64,000 bases of DNA from Tenrec ecaudatus (GCF_050624435.1 NC_134539.1:148715525-148779524); one strand, 5' to 3'. Counted from the first letter of the stretch, positions 43,431-55,332 are shown. The notes: a model not told the origin generated them from the letters alone. Translations and numbers: made by a program.

Positions 43431-44496
43431 CCTTCACAGACACATCTACAAGTGCAAGCTAACTGTAAAGTCACAAGTGTGGGAGTGAAGCCCGAGAGGC
43501 AGAGCAGAGGGAGATCACTGAGACAGACATTATAGGTATAGGCAGAGACGTCTAAAGTCAACCAAGATCCCAAGAATCCCAAGAATCAGAACCTGTTGCT
43601 TCCCCAAATTCCATTCATGATTGCTTCTTTGCTTTCTTTCTCTCTATCCTTCCTTTCTTCCTTCTTTCTCCTCTCTCTCTCTCCCTTTTTTCTAGCAAAG
43701 ATGAATCCCCGAAGACACACAAATTTGACTAACACAATTTTTATAATAGATTTAATAATAAATACAATTATCACCTTAACATTTGTTAAAGTCTAATTTT
43801 CAGAAATACTGCTTAGTATGCTAGGTAAACAGATTCAATCAGTCAACCCTCCTATTTGAGAAAGATTACAATGGTCAGTGGGGAAGGATCCAGATACCCG
43901 AAAGTTCCTTTATCGCTAGTGCCCAAGCCTTACAGCCAGTATTCTCTAAATTGCCTGTCTACCTCCCCTCATTGTATAAAATTACCTAATGGGTATTTGA
44001 AGAAAATCTGCAAATTGCCCATTGCAACTTTCAAATGTTATCGTTAAAAAAACTGTATAGGCTCTAGAAGATACATTATGGAGTAAATTGATACCATGCA
44101 TAAATATATATCTGCTATTGTGTGTGTGCTCAAAATATGTAACCAAAGGAATATGCCATCCAAAATATTTGAAGAATGTTTAAGCCACTAAGCCATGTGA
44201 TCCCCTCCCACCCACCCAACCACACTGAATATCATTTGAAACTTCACAACTTCCATTGTTCATTTGAAGTCCATTTCTTATCAATTTTATTTCCATCCGA
44301 CATTTGGGGGTGCGGGGAGAGAGAGAGAACTTCAGTGATTCTGTTAACGTAGTTACAGAAATCTTTGTAGATTACAGTTCTAAAGGAATACTACGGGACA
44401 CAAAATTATATCAAAATGAATTAAGGGAAACATATTGTACAGAATAGTTCTTTTCCCATTCTTTATCTAAAACGACAAAGAGAGCCTGCTTACCTT
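43431..44496. other. AT-rich DNA with CT-rich microsatellite
   Basis: A pyrimidine-rich tract (TTCT/CTTT/TCTC units) spans 43618-43690, and it explains the complementary long frames on both strands there. Nothing else is recognised. Confidence 0.5.
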
Positions 44497-44905
44497 ATTG
44501 AGGTCATTAGGTGCCATCTAGTTTGTCCTGACTCATCGAGACCCTGTGCACAGCAGAACACACCCTCCCCTGTCCTACGCCATCATTGAAATTGTTATGC
44601 TTAAACCCACTGTGTAAATCATTGCATTCATTGCATAAGATCATGGTGGAGGGTCTTCCTCTTTATCATGTCCCTCTATTGAGCAACCCTGATGTCTTTT
44701 TATAACATGCCCAATGTACTACGTGAGATGAAGTCTCTCCATCCTGTCTTCTAAGGAGCATCCTGGCTGTACTTCTAAGACAGGTTGATCTGTTTGTTCT
44801 TTTGGCCACCCACGATGTTTTCAAAATTCTTCACCAGCACCATGATTAATGCGCACTGATTCTTCTTTGGCCTTCCTTATTAATGTCCAACCTTCACATG
44901 GATCT
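44497..44905 (-). mobile_element. RTE LINE 3' end, antisense
   Basis: The + strand reads 'cattaggtgccatctagtttgtcctgactcatcgagaccctgtgcacagcagaacac', then 'gtgagatgaagtctctccatcctgtcttctaaggagcatcctggctgtacttctaagacaggttgatctgtttgttcttttgg', the antisense of tail and C-terminal coding. The 5' part is missing. Confidence 0.8.
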
Positions 44906-45047
44906 GCTCTGCTTAGTGGGCCCATAATTGGAGTGATTATCCTTCATATTTTTTATACTCTGCCCCCATACATGAGATTAACACATATGGGAAATCATTT
45001 TGCCAGGGAAGAGGAGGTGTATGTAATTAGCATGACTCAAACTCAAA

Positions 45048-45256
45048 AATCAGCTCCTTTCCATCAAGTCATTCCCACTCAGAACGACACTGCAGGTCAG
45101 AGTAGAGGGATCTCATGTGGATTGCGGAGACTGCAAATCTTTACAGGAGTGGAAAGTCTCATTTTTCATCCTCAGAGTGGCAGGTGGATTCAAATCACTG
45201 ACCTTGTGGTGAGCAACTCAGTTTGTAACCTATACACCACCAGATCTCCATGAGCA
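45048..45256 (-). mobile_element. AfroSINE, antisense
   Basis: The + strand reads 'cagctcctttccatcaagtcattcccactcagaacgacactgcaggtcagagtagagg' to 'gtggattcaaatcactgaccttgtggtgagcaactcagtttgtaacctatacaccaccagatctcc'. Confidence 0.8.
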
Positions 45257-45294
45257 TGGCTGGTGAAACCACCCACCAAACAACCATACACACT

Positions 45295-45480
45295 GCCATG
45301 GAGTCCAATCTGACTCATAACGAATCTATCTAATAGGGTCAAACGAACTCCCCCTGTGGGCTTCTGAGATTGTTACCATTTACCAGAGTAGAAAGCCTCT
45401 GCTTTCTCCAGTCAAGCAGCTGGTGATTTTCAACTGCTGACTTTGGGGTTAGCAGCTCAAAGTTGGAGTTGTTAATACAG
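45295..45480 (-). mobile_element. AfroSINE, antisense
   Basis: A second antisense copy only about 40 bases after the previous one: 'tgccatggagtccaatctgactcataacgaatc' to 'gctggtgattttcaactgctgactttggggttagcagctc'. Confidence 0.78.
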
Positions 45481-45554
45481 CTGGCAAAGGCCTCTGGGAA
45501 AGCCGTGACAGTTCTCAGCCAGGTCCCATGCATTTCCATTGGGATAGATTTTGT

Positions 45555-45640
45555 CTAGTGCTGTGGAGTTGAGTTTTTGACCCCTCATGACATCAAGTGA
45601 CAGAGTCGAAATGCCCCTATAGGTCTTGGCTCTCATATTT
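45555..45640 (-). mobile_element. AfroSINE tail fragment, antisense
   Basis: The sequence 'ctagtgctgtggagttgagtttttgacccctcatgacatcaagtgacagagtcgaaatgcccc' fits an antisense SINE tail and is cut by the L1-like piece that starts near 45640. Confidence 0.5.
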
Positions 45641-46515
45641 AAAAAATTATTATTAACTAGGAGTTAATACATATATCATTCCATAATGCAATCATGTCAA
45701 GCAGAATTATACGATTGCTACCTCAGTCCACGTCCATTCTTTTTCTTCCTGGACTTCTTGATGTCATTTCCCTTTGACCACATCTACCCACCACTGTACC
45801 CCTGCCCCCTGAAACCTTGATTCCACTTGCTGTCCCTGTAGGCTCATCAGTCCTGGGTTTCATATACTGAAAGACAGAAAATCATAGAACACAACTTCAA
45901 GAGGGTGACCTCCAATGACATAACACCACTGAGATATACTCTAATATGAACATACAAAGCCCGAACAAAATGTACCAAAATACAGAGTGTTGAAAGACAA
46001 ATCAGGTCCAACATGTATCGGGGGGTGGGCCGTGGGGGATGGGGAACCAACGGACAAGGTTTTAACTGTTCAAGTCAGATGTATGCCTTTAATCTTCCAT
46101 ATTCGTCTCTTCAATGCACTCTGTTTAGTAATCACTTTCCTCCAGTCCCTCAATTGTGCATCCAGGGAGTTCAGTTAAGGCTTATTTCCTGTGTGGTTCC
46201 CACAACTGAATCTCGGACTCCCACTGCCATCTGTAGTCTTCTGCAAACTGTATTTTCACAAGTTAGACTCTGATACGAATTCCTCTTTCAACTTCAGATT
46301 ATATGCATCACAATCCTTCGGTGACTGATGATGGTGTGCTTCCTACATGTGGACTTGGTTGACCGCAGTTTGGAGACAAGCTTTTAAGACCCAGCTGTTA
46401 TTTTATCTGATAGCCAGGCACCATCTAACTTCCTTACCACATTTTGCTGTGGCACCCATAACTTCCGTGTTCCCTTTCTGTGGGCGAGTATATAGAGCAG
46501 GGCCAAGCTGTAAGA
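45640..46515 (-). mobile_element. L1-like 3' region, antisense
   Basis: Begins with 'attaactaggagttaatacatatatcattccataatgcaatcatgtcaagc' and runs to 'ctgtgggcgagtatatagagcagggcc'. The first ~110 bases recur at 46595-46715. I recognise the stretch (including 'acaagcttttaagacccagctg' and 'tagccaggcaccatctaacttcc') as antisense afrotherian L1 3' UTR; this is from memory, while the internal repetition is seen. No ORF2 motif is present. Confidence 0.55.
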
Positions 46516-46589
46516 AATAATTGTTGGAGCTAGGATTTTGTGTTAGCCCCAAACCCATTCCTGGATCTATGGTTTAAAAAAATTATGAT

Positions 46590-46735
46590 GCATTCATTAT
46601 TATTTGAGAGTTAATACATATATCACATCATTCTATAGTTCAATCATGGCAAGCATATTTGTACAATTGATTCCACGATCCATTTCCAAACACTTTTTCT
46701 TCCCGGACTTTATGGCAGCTGATTGCCTTGTCTTT
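46590..46735 (-). mobile_element. Second copy of the same L1-like 3' region, antisense
   Basis: The stretch 'gagttaatacatatatcacatcattctatagttcaatcatggcaagc' to 'ctttttcttcccggacttta' repeats the start of the element at 45640, in the same orientation and about 950 bases further on. Confidence 0.6.
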
Positions 46736-46825
46736 CCCTTGAGGAACCGCAGGGTGAGTTCAAATTCCCAATTTTCCCTTTAACCGGTGAACACTTAATG
46801 CACTATGGTGCCAAGGCTCCCTGGA
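46736..46825 (-). mobile_element. AfroSINE head fragment, antisense
   Basis: The sequence 'accgcagggtgagttcaaattcccaattttccctttaaccggtgaacacttaatgcactatggtgccaaggctccctgg' is the antisense head. The body and tail are missing. Confidence 0.6.
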
Positions 46826-46829
46826 GAAC

Positions 46830-47940
46830 ATTTAATGATCAAATCTCATCTATTGATTAGACAAAGGTTGATGGATTTGGGAAAGTTTTCTTACTGATGG
46901 AAGGTCCAAACTGAAGGAGCTCTGAATTTCTACAGGGCCAAGTGTCAGCAAGTACTATCAGAAAGTACGTTGGTTGTCTTTAGTCGATTCTAGTTATAGT
47001 TCACGCTCTTAAAGTCATTCATTTCAGGAATATTTATATTGTGTTTTCAACTTTATTTGAAAGGTCAGGCTCTTCAGTAAAGAAAGCATTGTGTCAAAGA
47101 GTGCATTGTACCACACAGAAGCCTAGGAGTTTTTCCAGAACTCTTCTCAGCCCTGTGTGGAAGGAGAAGTTCTCTGTTTTTTCTTTCAAAAAGGACTCCT
47201 AATTAGGCAGACCAGGACTGGCCTACAGTTTAGGATCTTTATACGTAGTTTACTATCTTTATACATATTTTTACTATGTTTTCTCAGTACATTTTTAACT
47301 GACAGACACAGAGGCGGTTCAGATATTTATAGATCAATATGTGCAGTATGTATGTATTGTAACATCCAATCAGCATCGCTTTTTATAGATCTAAGTTAAG
47401 CATTATTATTGAAGATACTTAGTTTCCACTTTGGTTTCTTGACTCATTGAAGCTCAGGAGTATGGAGGTTGGTGACTCCACTTTGCTATCAAAAGGCTCC
47501 CAATTCAGATTCCCGCTCTGCTCCTTGTGACCCGACAGGTATGTCTTCACTTCACTGAACCCTTTCCTCATCTGCACAATAAATTCAAGAGTATAATCAC
47601 TTGTAAAAGTTTAAAGGAGCCTGCGCCCAGATCCCAGCACATACATTCTTACATAGCGAACGTTTTCTCTCCTCTTAATGTCATGTAGTTATGAAGATAA
47701 ACCAGGCAAATTGTCTGAGATTTCATTCTCACACATGAGACCAGTAAGTGTATATTACTAAGATGATTCCAAGTCCTCCATCATTCCTAGGCCAGCTGTG
47801 AGGGGAATCTTCAGTGGGCTTTGCAATATAAGCAAGTCCCTGGCTGATCAATTGGTTTCCATGGTTTAACTTCTGTCTTTGCAACCAGATTGCAAGCTGC
47901 AGAGGATCTGTGATCAAATGGGACCTATTGAACCTGTGAT
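46830..47940. other. No gene recognised
   Basis: No element or exon is recognised before the GTT repeat at 47947. Confidence 0.4.
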
Positions 47941-48376
47941 TCTAACGTTGTTGTTGTTGTTGTTGCTCTTAGAGGTCTACTAAGTGGTTCTGACTCTCAG
48001 CAACCCTAAGTGTTCACTGCTTATATATTGTGGTTGCTGCTAGGTGTCATCAGTGGGTTCCGACCCATGGTGACCCCATGCACAACAGAACAGAACACTG
48101 CAAATCCTGCGTCACCCTTATAAAAGTTGTTATATTTGCGCCCATTGTTGCAGCCACTGTGTCACGATTGGTCCCCTTTTGGCTGCTCTTCCCTCTTATC
48201 AAGTGTGAGGACCTTCTCCAGGGAGAAATCTCTCCTAATAACATGTCCAAGGGATGTGAGACGAGCCTGGACATCCTTGACTCTAAGGAACATTCTGGTT
48301 CTACTTCTTTCAAGGAAGATTTCTTTGCTGTTTTGGAAGTCACATGCATACGAGGCCATTGAAAATACCATGGCTT

Positions 48377-48804
48377 AAAGGCTTGAAGGTGAACAAGCGG
48401 CCATCTAGCTCAGAAGCAACAAAACCCACATGGAAGAAGCACACCAGCCTGTGTGATCATGAGGTGCCAAAGGGATCAGGTATAAGGCATCATCATCAAA
48501 AAAAAAATCTTACCATAGTGAATGAAGGAGGAAGTGCAGAGTGGAGGCCCAAAGCCCATTTGTCGGCCACTGGAGATCCCCTCACAGAGGGGTCCAGGGG
48601 AGGAAATGAGTCAGTCAAGGTGTGATGTAGCACCAATGAAGAACACAGCTTTCCCCTAGATCCTGGATGCTTCCTCCCCCCAACTACAATGATCCAAATT
48701 CTACCTTGCAAGTCTGGATAGAGCAGAGGTTGTACACTGGTGCATATAGGAGCGGGAGGCACAGGGAAACCAGGGTGGATGATACCATTTAAAAAAAAGA
48801 AAAA
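48377..48804 (+). mobile_element. L1-like 3' UTR insertion with target duplication
   Basis: A 428-bp piece starting aaaggcttgaaggtgaac and ending in an A-rich tail (tttaaaaaaaagaaaaa). It is flanked by gaaaataccatggctt (48361-48376) and gaaactaccatggctt (48805-48820), 15 of 16 matching, so it inserted into the RTE by target-primed retroposition. I recall the body ('gcggccatctagctcagaagc..cactggagatcccc') as afrotherian L1 3' UTR; it has no ORF. Confidence 0.8.
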
Positions 48805-48912
48805 GAAACTACCATGGCTTGGGTCAGGTGCACTTAGTCCTCAACATAACCTCCTTGCTTTTTCAACACTGTAAAGAGGTCTTAGGCAGCAGATTTGCCC
48901 AAGGCAATGCAC

Positions 48913-49772
48913 ACATTAGAACCCTAGTACTGGACAGCATCAGAACTCCACATAACTGGATTTCGAAATGAAATGTCAAGAAAATGATGCATTAGGGCTC
49001 AAAGCAATGGAATCAAACCCAACCCACGTGATTTTTGTAAACAAAAGCAGTTCGTGTTTTGGTCACTTGGTGCTAGTTAGCGTTGTTTGTACGTGTTGTT
49101 TAAACCTTTTGCAGCTGTGTTCCAAGCGTTTTTGCTATAATTATCTTAGGTTCTGCGGCTTTTTCTACTGTTTTTAGTTTAAAAAGCCGGGGTCCTAAGA
49201 AAGAGTTTTTGAAAAGAATCATGAAAAGGAATTGGTTAACTGCGTTCTCAATAGTGTTGATGATAATTTAGTAAACCCATTTAGAAAACAGTTAAGGAAA
49301 TGCCAACAGCAGACCCGACAGATTCTTTTTTACAGAAAGCCAGCCAGGTCCTAGTGTTAAAAAGCAATGAAGGGAAAATCCTCCTGAAAAGCAGCTATTA
49401 GCTGATTTCATGGAAGCCCCTTCCCCTTCCAAACAATAACTCTCTCTCTGTACCTCCTCTCCACATCCGTGTCCACAAATCCAGATCCTCATCCGTCTCA
49501 AGGTATGGGCCATATTGTGGTTGTTAAAAACTTTTTAAAGGTTGTGTTTCTTATTTAATTTATATTATTTAACTCTAAACTTACTTTGAAATTTCTGTGT
49601 AATGTTTTATGTAGAAAGGCAAGGTTAGAGTAAAAACTTGGTGATCAAGAATGGATTAATCCGCTTTCAGTTATTTTGAATGGGAAAAATTGATTCAGAA
49701 CTCGACTGCATCGCATGTCAATGCTCCTTGTAGATAGGATTAGCGTCGAGGTCTGGGTTCTACTACAGTTTG
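48913..49772. mobile_element. Unclassified ~860-bp insertion in RTE
   Basis: The RTE text breaks off after 'agatttgcccaaggcaatgca' and resumes at about 49772 with 'tgatttctgcttcccatgagcatcgagtgtggatcaag'. Between them lies non-RTE sequence. A piece near 49655-49700 ('ggattaatccgctttcagttattttgaatgggaaaaa') resembles Tigger/pogo-like DNA elements in flavour, but I see neither a transposase motif nor inverted ends. Class unknown. Confidence 0.5.
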
Positions 49773-49848
49773 AGCTCTTGATTTCTGCTTCCCATGAGCA
49801 TCGAGTGTGGATCAAGCAAAAATGAAACCCTTTACAATTTCCATCTTG

Positions 49849-50412
49849 TTACCTATTGGTCCAGTTGTGAACATATTGATTTTTTTTAACATTGACTTGA
49901 AGTTCATACTGAAGGCTGCAATCCTTGACCTTCATCATCAATTGCTTCGAGTACATGTCACTTTCAGCAAGTAAGATTCTGTCATCTGCATATCGCAGCT
50001 TGTTAATAAGCCTTCCTCCAATCCTGATGCCACATTCTTCTTCATATCCTCCAGCTTCTCTGATGATTTCCTCAGTATGCAGATTGAATAAGCATGGTGA
50101 CAGGACATCTTTTCTGATTTTAAGCCATGGAGTATGCCCTTGTCCTGTTGCCACAACTGTCTCTTGATTCATGTACAGGCTCCACATGAGCACAATAAAG
50201 TGTTCTGAAATTCCCATTGTTCTCAAGGTTGTCCGTAGTTTGTGATGATCCACACTGTCCAATGCCTTGGCATAATCATTGAAATGCAAGTAAACATTTT
50301 CAACTTTCAGCCTAATCCATCTGACATCAGTCATGATACATACCTTGTCCCATGTTCTCTTCTGAATTCTGGCCTGAACCTCTAGCTTCTCCCAGTCAAT
50401 GTACTGCTGCAA
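49849..50412 (-). pseudogene. RTE reverse transcriptase fragment, 187-codon open frame
   Basis: The longest open frame in the window. In order it shows the RT region before the catalytic box (KVENVYLHFNDYAKALDSVD, the motif A region with an Asp pair context), DHHKLRTTLRTMGISEHFIV, the motif around SPCLFNLHTEEII, and the catalytic box LRYADD (YADD codons at 49981-49992), then VKDCSLQYELQVNVKK. In this family's proteins the stretch lies in the middle of a much longer ORF of about a thousand residues, so this is a fragment: the sequence continues upstream only as broken remnants. Compared with other copies it is unusually free of stops, by recent age or chance. Confidence 0.85.
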
Positions 50413-52444
50413 CTATTGATGAATGACCTTCAGCATAAATTTACTTTGATGTGATATTAATGACATTGTTCTATATTTGAGCATTATCTCAAGTCACCTC
50501 TCTTTGAAAATGGGTACAAAATATGGTTCTCTTCCAGCCGGTTGACCAAGTCAGAGCCTTCTAAACTTCCTGGCCTATGTGAGTGAGTGCTTCCAGTTTC
50601 ATCAGATTATTGAAATATTTCAGTTGTTGTTTCCCCAGTTCCTGGATCCTTGTTTTGTTTAGTGCTTTCAGGGCAGCTCAGACTTCTCCTTCAGTGCCAT
50701 GGGTTCTTGTTCATGGGCTACCTCTTGAAATGGTGGAATGTTGCCTAGTACCCCTTGGTACAGTGACTCTGTTTATTCTTTCTCTCATATTTGATGCTTA
50801 CTTCATCATTCAATATTTTGCCCATTGAATCTTTCCATCTTCCTACACCAGGCTTAACATTTCTTGAGTTCTTTTACTTTTCTAACTCTAGATCTTTCAT
50901 TTTTAGTTTTCTATCTAGGTCTGTTCTAACTCTAGGTCTTTACACATTTCATTCTAATTAGGGTGGGGACTGCTCAAGTTCGAATTTTGGCTCTCATGGG
51001 TTTGTTTTAACTTTTCCGCTTAAACCTGGCCTTACGTATGAGCAACTGATGATCTGTTCTACAGTCAGCCTCTGGTTTTAACTGCGGATATTGAGTTTCT
51101 CCACCATCACTTTCCACAGACATAGTTAGTTTGATTTCTCTATATTCCATCTGGAGAAGGCCAAGTGTATCATCATCTTTGTGTTGTTGGAAAGTGGTAC
51201 TTGCCATCAACAGGTCATTGGTCTTTTAATCTTATCATGTCATCTCCATTTTTGTTTCTATTACCAATACTGTATTTCCAACTTCTATTCTTTCCAATTT
51301 CTATATTCCAATTGCCAATAATTATGAAAACATCTTCACTGCGTGCTTGATCAGTTTCAGATGGAAGATATTGTTAGAATTCTTCAATCTCTGTATCAGT
51401 AGGTTTAGTGGGTAGTGCATTCATTTGAATAATCATTGTATTGATTGAATTTCTTTGTATGTAGGTAGACATTATCCTATCAAAGGCAATATTGTATCTC
51501 AAGATAATCTTAAAATATTGATTTTTGACTATGAATGCAACATAATTTTGTCATTCCCAGCAGAGTAAACATATGTCTGCATTATACCTGGCCCTAGGAA
51601 CCATATGTTTTTTCTAATTCAAAATGGCTAATATCATTCATTTCCACTCATTTATGGCTAGAATATCAATATTTACATGTTCCCTTTCATATTTAGTAAC
51701 TTTTAAATTTTCCTAGATTCATACTTCATATTTCCAAGTTCCAATTATTAATTGATGTTTGCAACTCTTTCTCCTCACTCTGGGTTTGTGCGTCATCAGG
51801 GAATAAAAGTCCCCAAGGCTTTATTCCTGCAGCCGTTACTCCAGCTGCGTCCCAGATCATTATGTCCCACTCTAATTCAAGAGGGTTGCTTCTCCTCGGT
51901 CAATTTCTGAGTGCCGTCAGACCTGAGGGGCCAACTTCTGGCATGAGGTCTGAAATTATTCTACTTTTATTCATTAAGTTTTCAGTTACTGACAATGTTC
52001 TGATGCTATCTATGGGGGTTTTAGGGGCTCATTCCTCTCAAGAGGACAGCCTATTCCTTCTTCATGTTCTGTTGTTAGTCTGGAGGCTCTGCTGAAACCT
52101 ATTCACTTTGGGTGACCAAGCTAGTCTTTGAAATGCCCGTGACATTGCCTTCAGCATCCCAGCAACACATAAGCCACCACGGTAAGTAAAACTGATTGAC
52201 AAGTCTATTGACTCCAACCTTGGAGCGCATAATAGGACCTCATCCAGGATTTATAAATTATAATTGTTATTGTGTCCATGAATGACTCCATGTTGATCTA
52301 GATTCCCTGCTTCAGGAGATAGTTGAACTACACTGGAGAAGTGACATATCCAAGTGCCATACATTGGCAGGTCTACTGTTGAGACTTTGTCTCGTGTTTT
52401 ATTGACTGGGTTATCTCTACCTGACATAACACATAGGGAACACT

Positions 52445-52625
52445 GGTGATGCTGTGAGTTAGGCATTTGTCTGCTAATAACAGGGTCAGTGGTTCAAAGC
52501 CACCAGATATGTTATGGGAGCAAAATGAGACTGTCTTGTCTCATTTAAACCTTTAACATCTTGGAAACTCTGTGTAGGACCACTATGTGCTAAAATTCAC
52601 TAGATCGCAGTGGCTTTTTAATTTT
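52445..52625 (+). mobile_element. AfroSINE
   Basis: The head is 'ctggtgatgctgtgagttaggcatttgtctgctaataacagggtcagtggttcaaagccacc' (box-B-like ggttcaaagc), the body 'tttaaacctttaacatcttggaaactc' and the tail 'aggaccactatgtgctaaaattcactagatcgcagtgg'. Confidence 0.78.
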
Positions 52626-53285
52626 TTTAAAATTTTATACTAAAAGGTATAACCCAGGCCACTGAAACTCAGGGATCTAACTAAGGTTCAAATTAAAACT
52701 CTTATTATTCTACTAAACTTTTGCTCACAATTTTGACAATCAGAATGTCAGACTCTTTCATTTCTCCCTCTAGATTAAGTGCACAATGGTGGAGAGAGGG
52801 ATGGGTGTTTTGAGTGTCGTTCAGTTTCCATTTATCTCTCCCCATGGCATCTATCTTTTAGAAAATTGGATTTATACCTGTGTCTTTGTTTCTGAAATAG
52901 AAATACTCAAAGTTCCTGTCCAGGCTTGTAAGACTTTCATGGGCTATGCCCACCCACATCAGGTAGAAAGCAAGGTTGGATAGCAATAATCTTTTATGGC
53001 TTTGGGTAAAAGTGAAGGGAGCTTTGTATTAAAAACATGCAGGCACCTTCACGCTGCCACTCAAAATGTAGAGGAAAGATCAACAACCAAGCACAAACCC
53101 CCTCTGTGCACTGGTGCCTAGTCATAGTGCTGTGACGAACACATTACTTTGCTAAAACACCCCCTGGTGCCCTCAATTTCATCGTTCAGTTCTCCTTCCT
53201 GAATAGTGCAGGGAGATACACCCCTGTGCTCCCTGAATGAAATTCAGGGTAAATAATCAAGCCTTCTATTCCCTAGTGATAGTAT
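52626..53285. other. No gene recognised
   Basis: No element or exon is recognised. Confidence 0.4.
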
Positions 53286-53289
53286 GGGT

Positions 53290-53455
53290 TAAATGCCGGG
53301 TGGCCAACCACAGGGTGGTGGTTAAAATCCACCAGCTGCTCCTTGGGAGAACAATGAGACTATCTGTTCCAATAAAGATTTAGAGTCTTGGAAACCCCAT
53401 GGAAGGTCACTTGCTCTGAAGGGACACTGACTCAAGGGCAATGGGCTTGGTTTTT
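53290..53455 (+). mobile_element. AfroSINE
   Basis: The copy reads 'ccgggtggccaaccacagggtggtggttaaaatccaccagctgctccttggg', then 'ttccaataaagatttagagtcttggaaaccccatgg' and the tail 'gacactgactcaagggcaatgggcttgg'. Confidence 0.75.
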
Positions 53456-53737
53456 GGTTATTTTTCCAGAGGGCATTAGGTGTATCCCTGCCAAATTATT
53501 TTGGTATCTCTCTCTTTCTCTGGGCATCTTCCATTTCTTTCATGGCAGTGAGGCTTCCACGTGTGCTTAATTATAATGTTTCATTACTGTTTTGTTTGGT
53601 AGGGGCATATTGGACATCTATTAACTTAAAGCTTGACTTGTAGTCAAGTAATATAAACCATAGAAACGAATTTATAATTGGAGGATGCATCTCTTATGTG
53701 ATGTTAGTTCCATTATAGCTCCCGGTCCTATTGCTAG

Positions 53738-53915
53738 CTAGTGGATTCCATTGCAAAGCCACCCTATAGGACAGAGTAGAAACTCTCTGTGGGATTCTGA
53801 GGCTGCAACTCTTTGTGAGAGCAGCAGCCTCATCTTTCTCTGAAGGAGTCGTTAGTGTTTTGAGCCAAGGACCTTGCAGTTCAATGCTTAACCCAACACA
53901 CTACCGGGGCTTATA
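53738..53915 (-). mobile_element. AfroSINE, antisense
   Basis: The + strand reads 'ctagtggattccattgcaaagccaccctataggacagagtagaaactctctgtgggattctgaggctgcaactctttgtgagagc' to 'gttcaatgcttaacccaacacactaccgggg'. Confidence 0.82.
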
Positions 53916-55332
53916 TAAGACATCTCAGAGACTTTGTATATCTAATGATCAGCATATCGATCATTTCTTTGCCCTTCACCATTATTTTCCCAATGAATAG
54001 TATCCAGCCCTTGGGGGCTGGGTGAACAGTGGGGAATCTTGCCATTTTGAGATGGCATGTGTCATATTCAGTTTTAGAATATTTCCTATCCAGTTCAAGA
54101 AAACATACGTTGTATTCTTGAACTAAATGGCGCACACGTAGAGAAACTTATTTTCACTTTATCTCTCCTTTTTTTAATCTGTTGCGTGTTATTTGAGTTG
54201 CTGCCACATATTTAACTCAATATACGTCCCAGTTTCACTCTCTCGAGCTCCATGAACAACGTGTGGGTTTCAATCAATTCTCAAAGACATGTTGGCAAAA
54301 CCAAGCACGTCTTTCAAATCCTTTCACAGATGGAGGCAATCTCAAGAGGAAAAGAAAACAAAGAGGGAATTCTCCTTGGGCATCAGGTGGATCCAGTAAG
54401 TTACCCCATCTTTTGCACTCTAAAACCTGGGCCTAAGCAAAAGTGATGTTTAATATCCTGGAAATAAATATGTACTTGGTGGTCGTTTTCTGTGCAATGA
54501 AAGAGGATTGGGGTGGAATGAATTTATATATTGGCTCTGATCGAACAAATTATGGGGATTGCAAAGAAACTGGATGGCAAACAGAATTGTTGACCTGTTA
54601 AAGACAGTCTTTAAGATGGTGTTCTGTGGATTAGATTCAGCAAGGGGGATGGGGTGGTTAGTAAAGTTATTAAGCCACTCCAAACCTAGATTTTCCTCTT
54701 TAAACAATAGGAGTGTTAATGGATTTGGCTGATACGCAACCAAGGCACCACTTGCGTCCGTGCCTTTAGCAGATGTGTGGAATCAGACAGGGAACTTACT
54801 GGCTCAGCAGAGGGGGAGCTGATACAGATAAACTTAGCATACTTGATGTCCTTCATTCAGGTGGGTGGTGCCCAAATCGAACATCTCCATGCGAGAACGG
54901 GAGATGCACTTGGAGACCATGGGTCCAGTCACCACTCCTTGAGTCTTCTGCAAGCTCTACCTTCTACATCTGCCCCACTAAACCAATGCCAAATGCCTTC
55001 CACATGGCAAGCTGTCAGGAGCGCAGAATGCTGAGGCTGCTTAGTGAGGGGGATGCGACATGATGCCGGTCTGATAGGCGCTGCCGTTTTAGAAAATGCT
55101 AATGTCATGAGCATTCTGAGACTTTAGCCAACCTGTCCCAGCAAGATGATAAAAGAGCACCAGATTTCACATCTGTTGTGTTTGAAATCAAGCACTTATT
55201 TGTGAGTGATTTCGAGTTCATTTGCTTGCCTTGAAAGCTTCCAAAGACTTTATATAGAAAAGAACAAATACATTTCCTTGTGGTAAAACATAGATGAGGT
55301 AATAACAAAGCGCTATCCCAGAGACAAAGCAA
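53916..55332. other. No gene recognised
   Basis: Open frames of up to 97 codons occur, but they overlap on both strands and carry no motif. No element is recognised. Confidence 0.4.

Larger units (their letters stand above)
47945..52215 (-). mobile_element. Near-full-length RTE LINE, antisense, with two insertions
   Basis: The + strand begins with (GTT)n and 'gtgctaggtgtcatcagtgggttccgacc' (antisense 3' end) and ends near 52215 with the antisense 5' region, which mirrors 9270-9720. Two foreign pieces interrupt it: 48377-48804 and about 48913-49772. Removing them leaves roughly 3 kb, close to the usual length of this LINE. The RT part holds an open frame of 187 codons; the endonuclease part (50.6-51.7 kb) is heavily decayed. 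This is the best-preserved RTE in the window. Confidence 0.85.

Noticed and set aside
43586..43796. Complementary open frames over a CT-rich tract
   Set aside because: Low-complexity sequence explains both; no motif.
44849..45253. 134-codon open frame on the plus strand
   Set aside because: It runs across an antisense RTE piece and an antisense AfroSINE, so it is a chance frame over repeats.
48030..48378. Four overlapping frames of 69-110 codons
   Set aside because: All lie on RTE 3' end sequence; the two plus-strand frames are antisense to the element.
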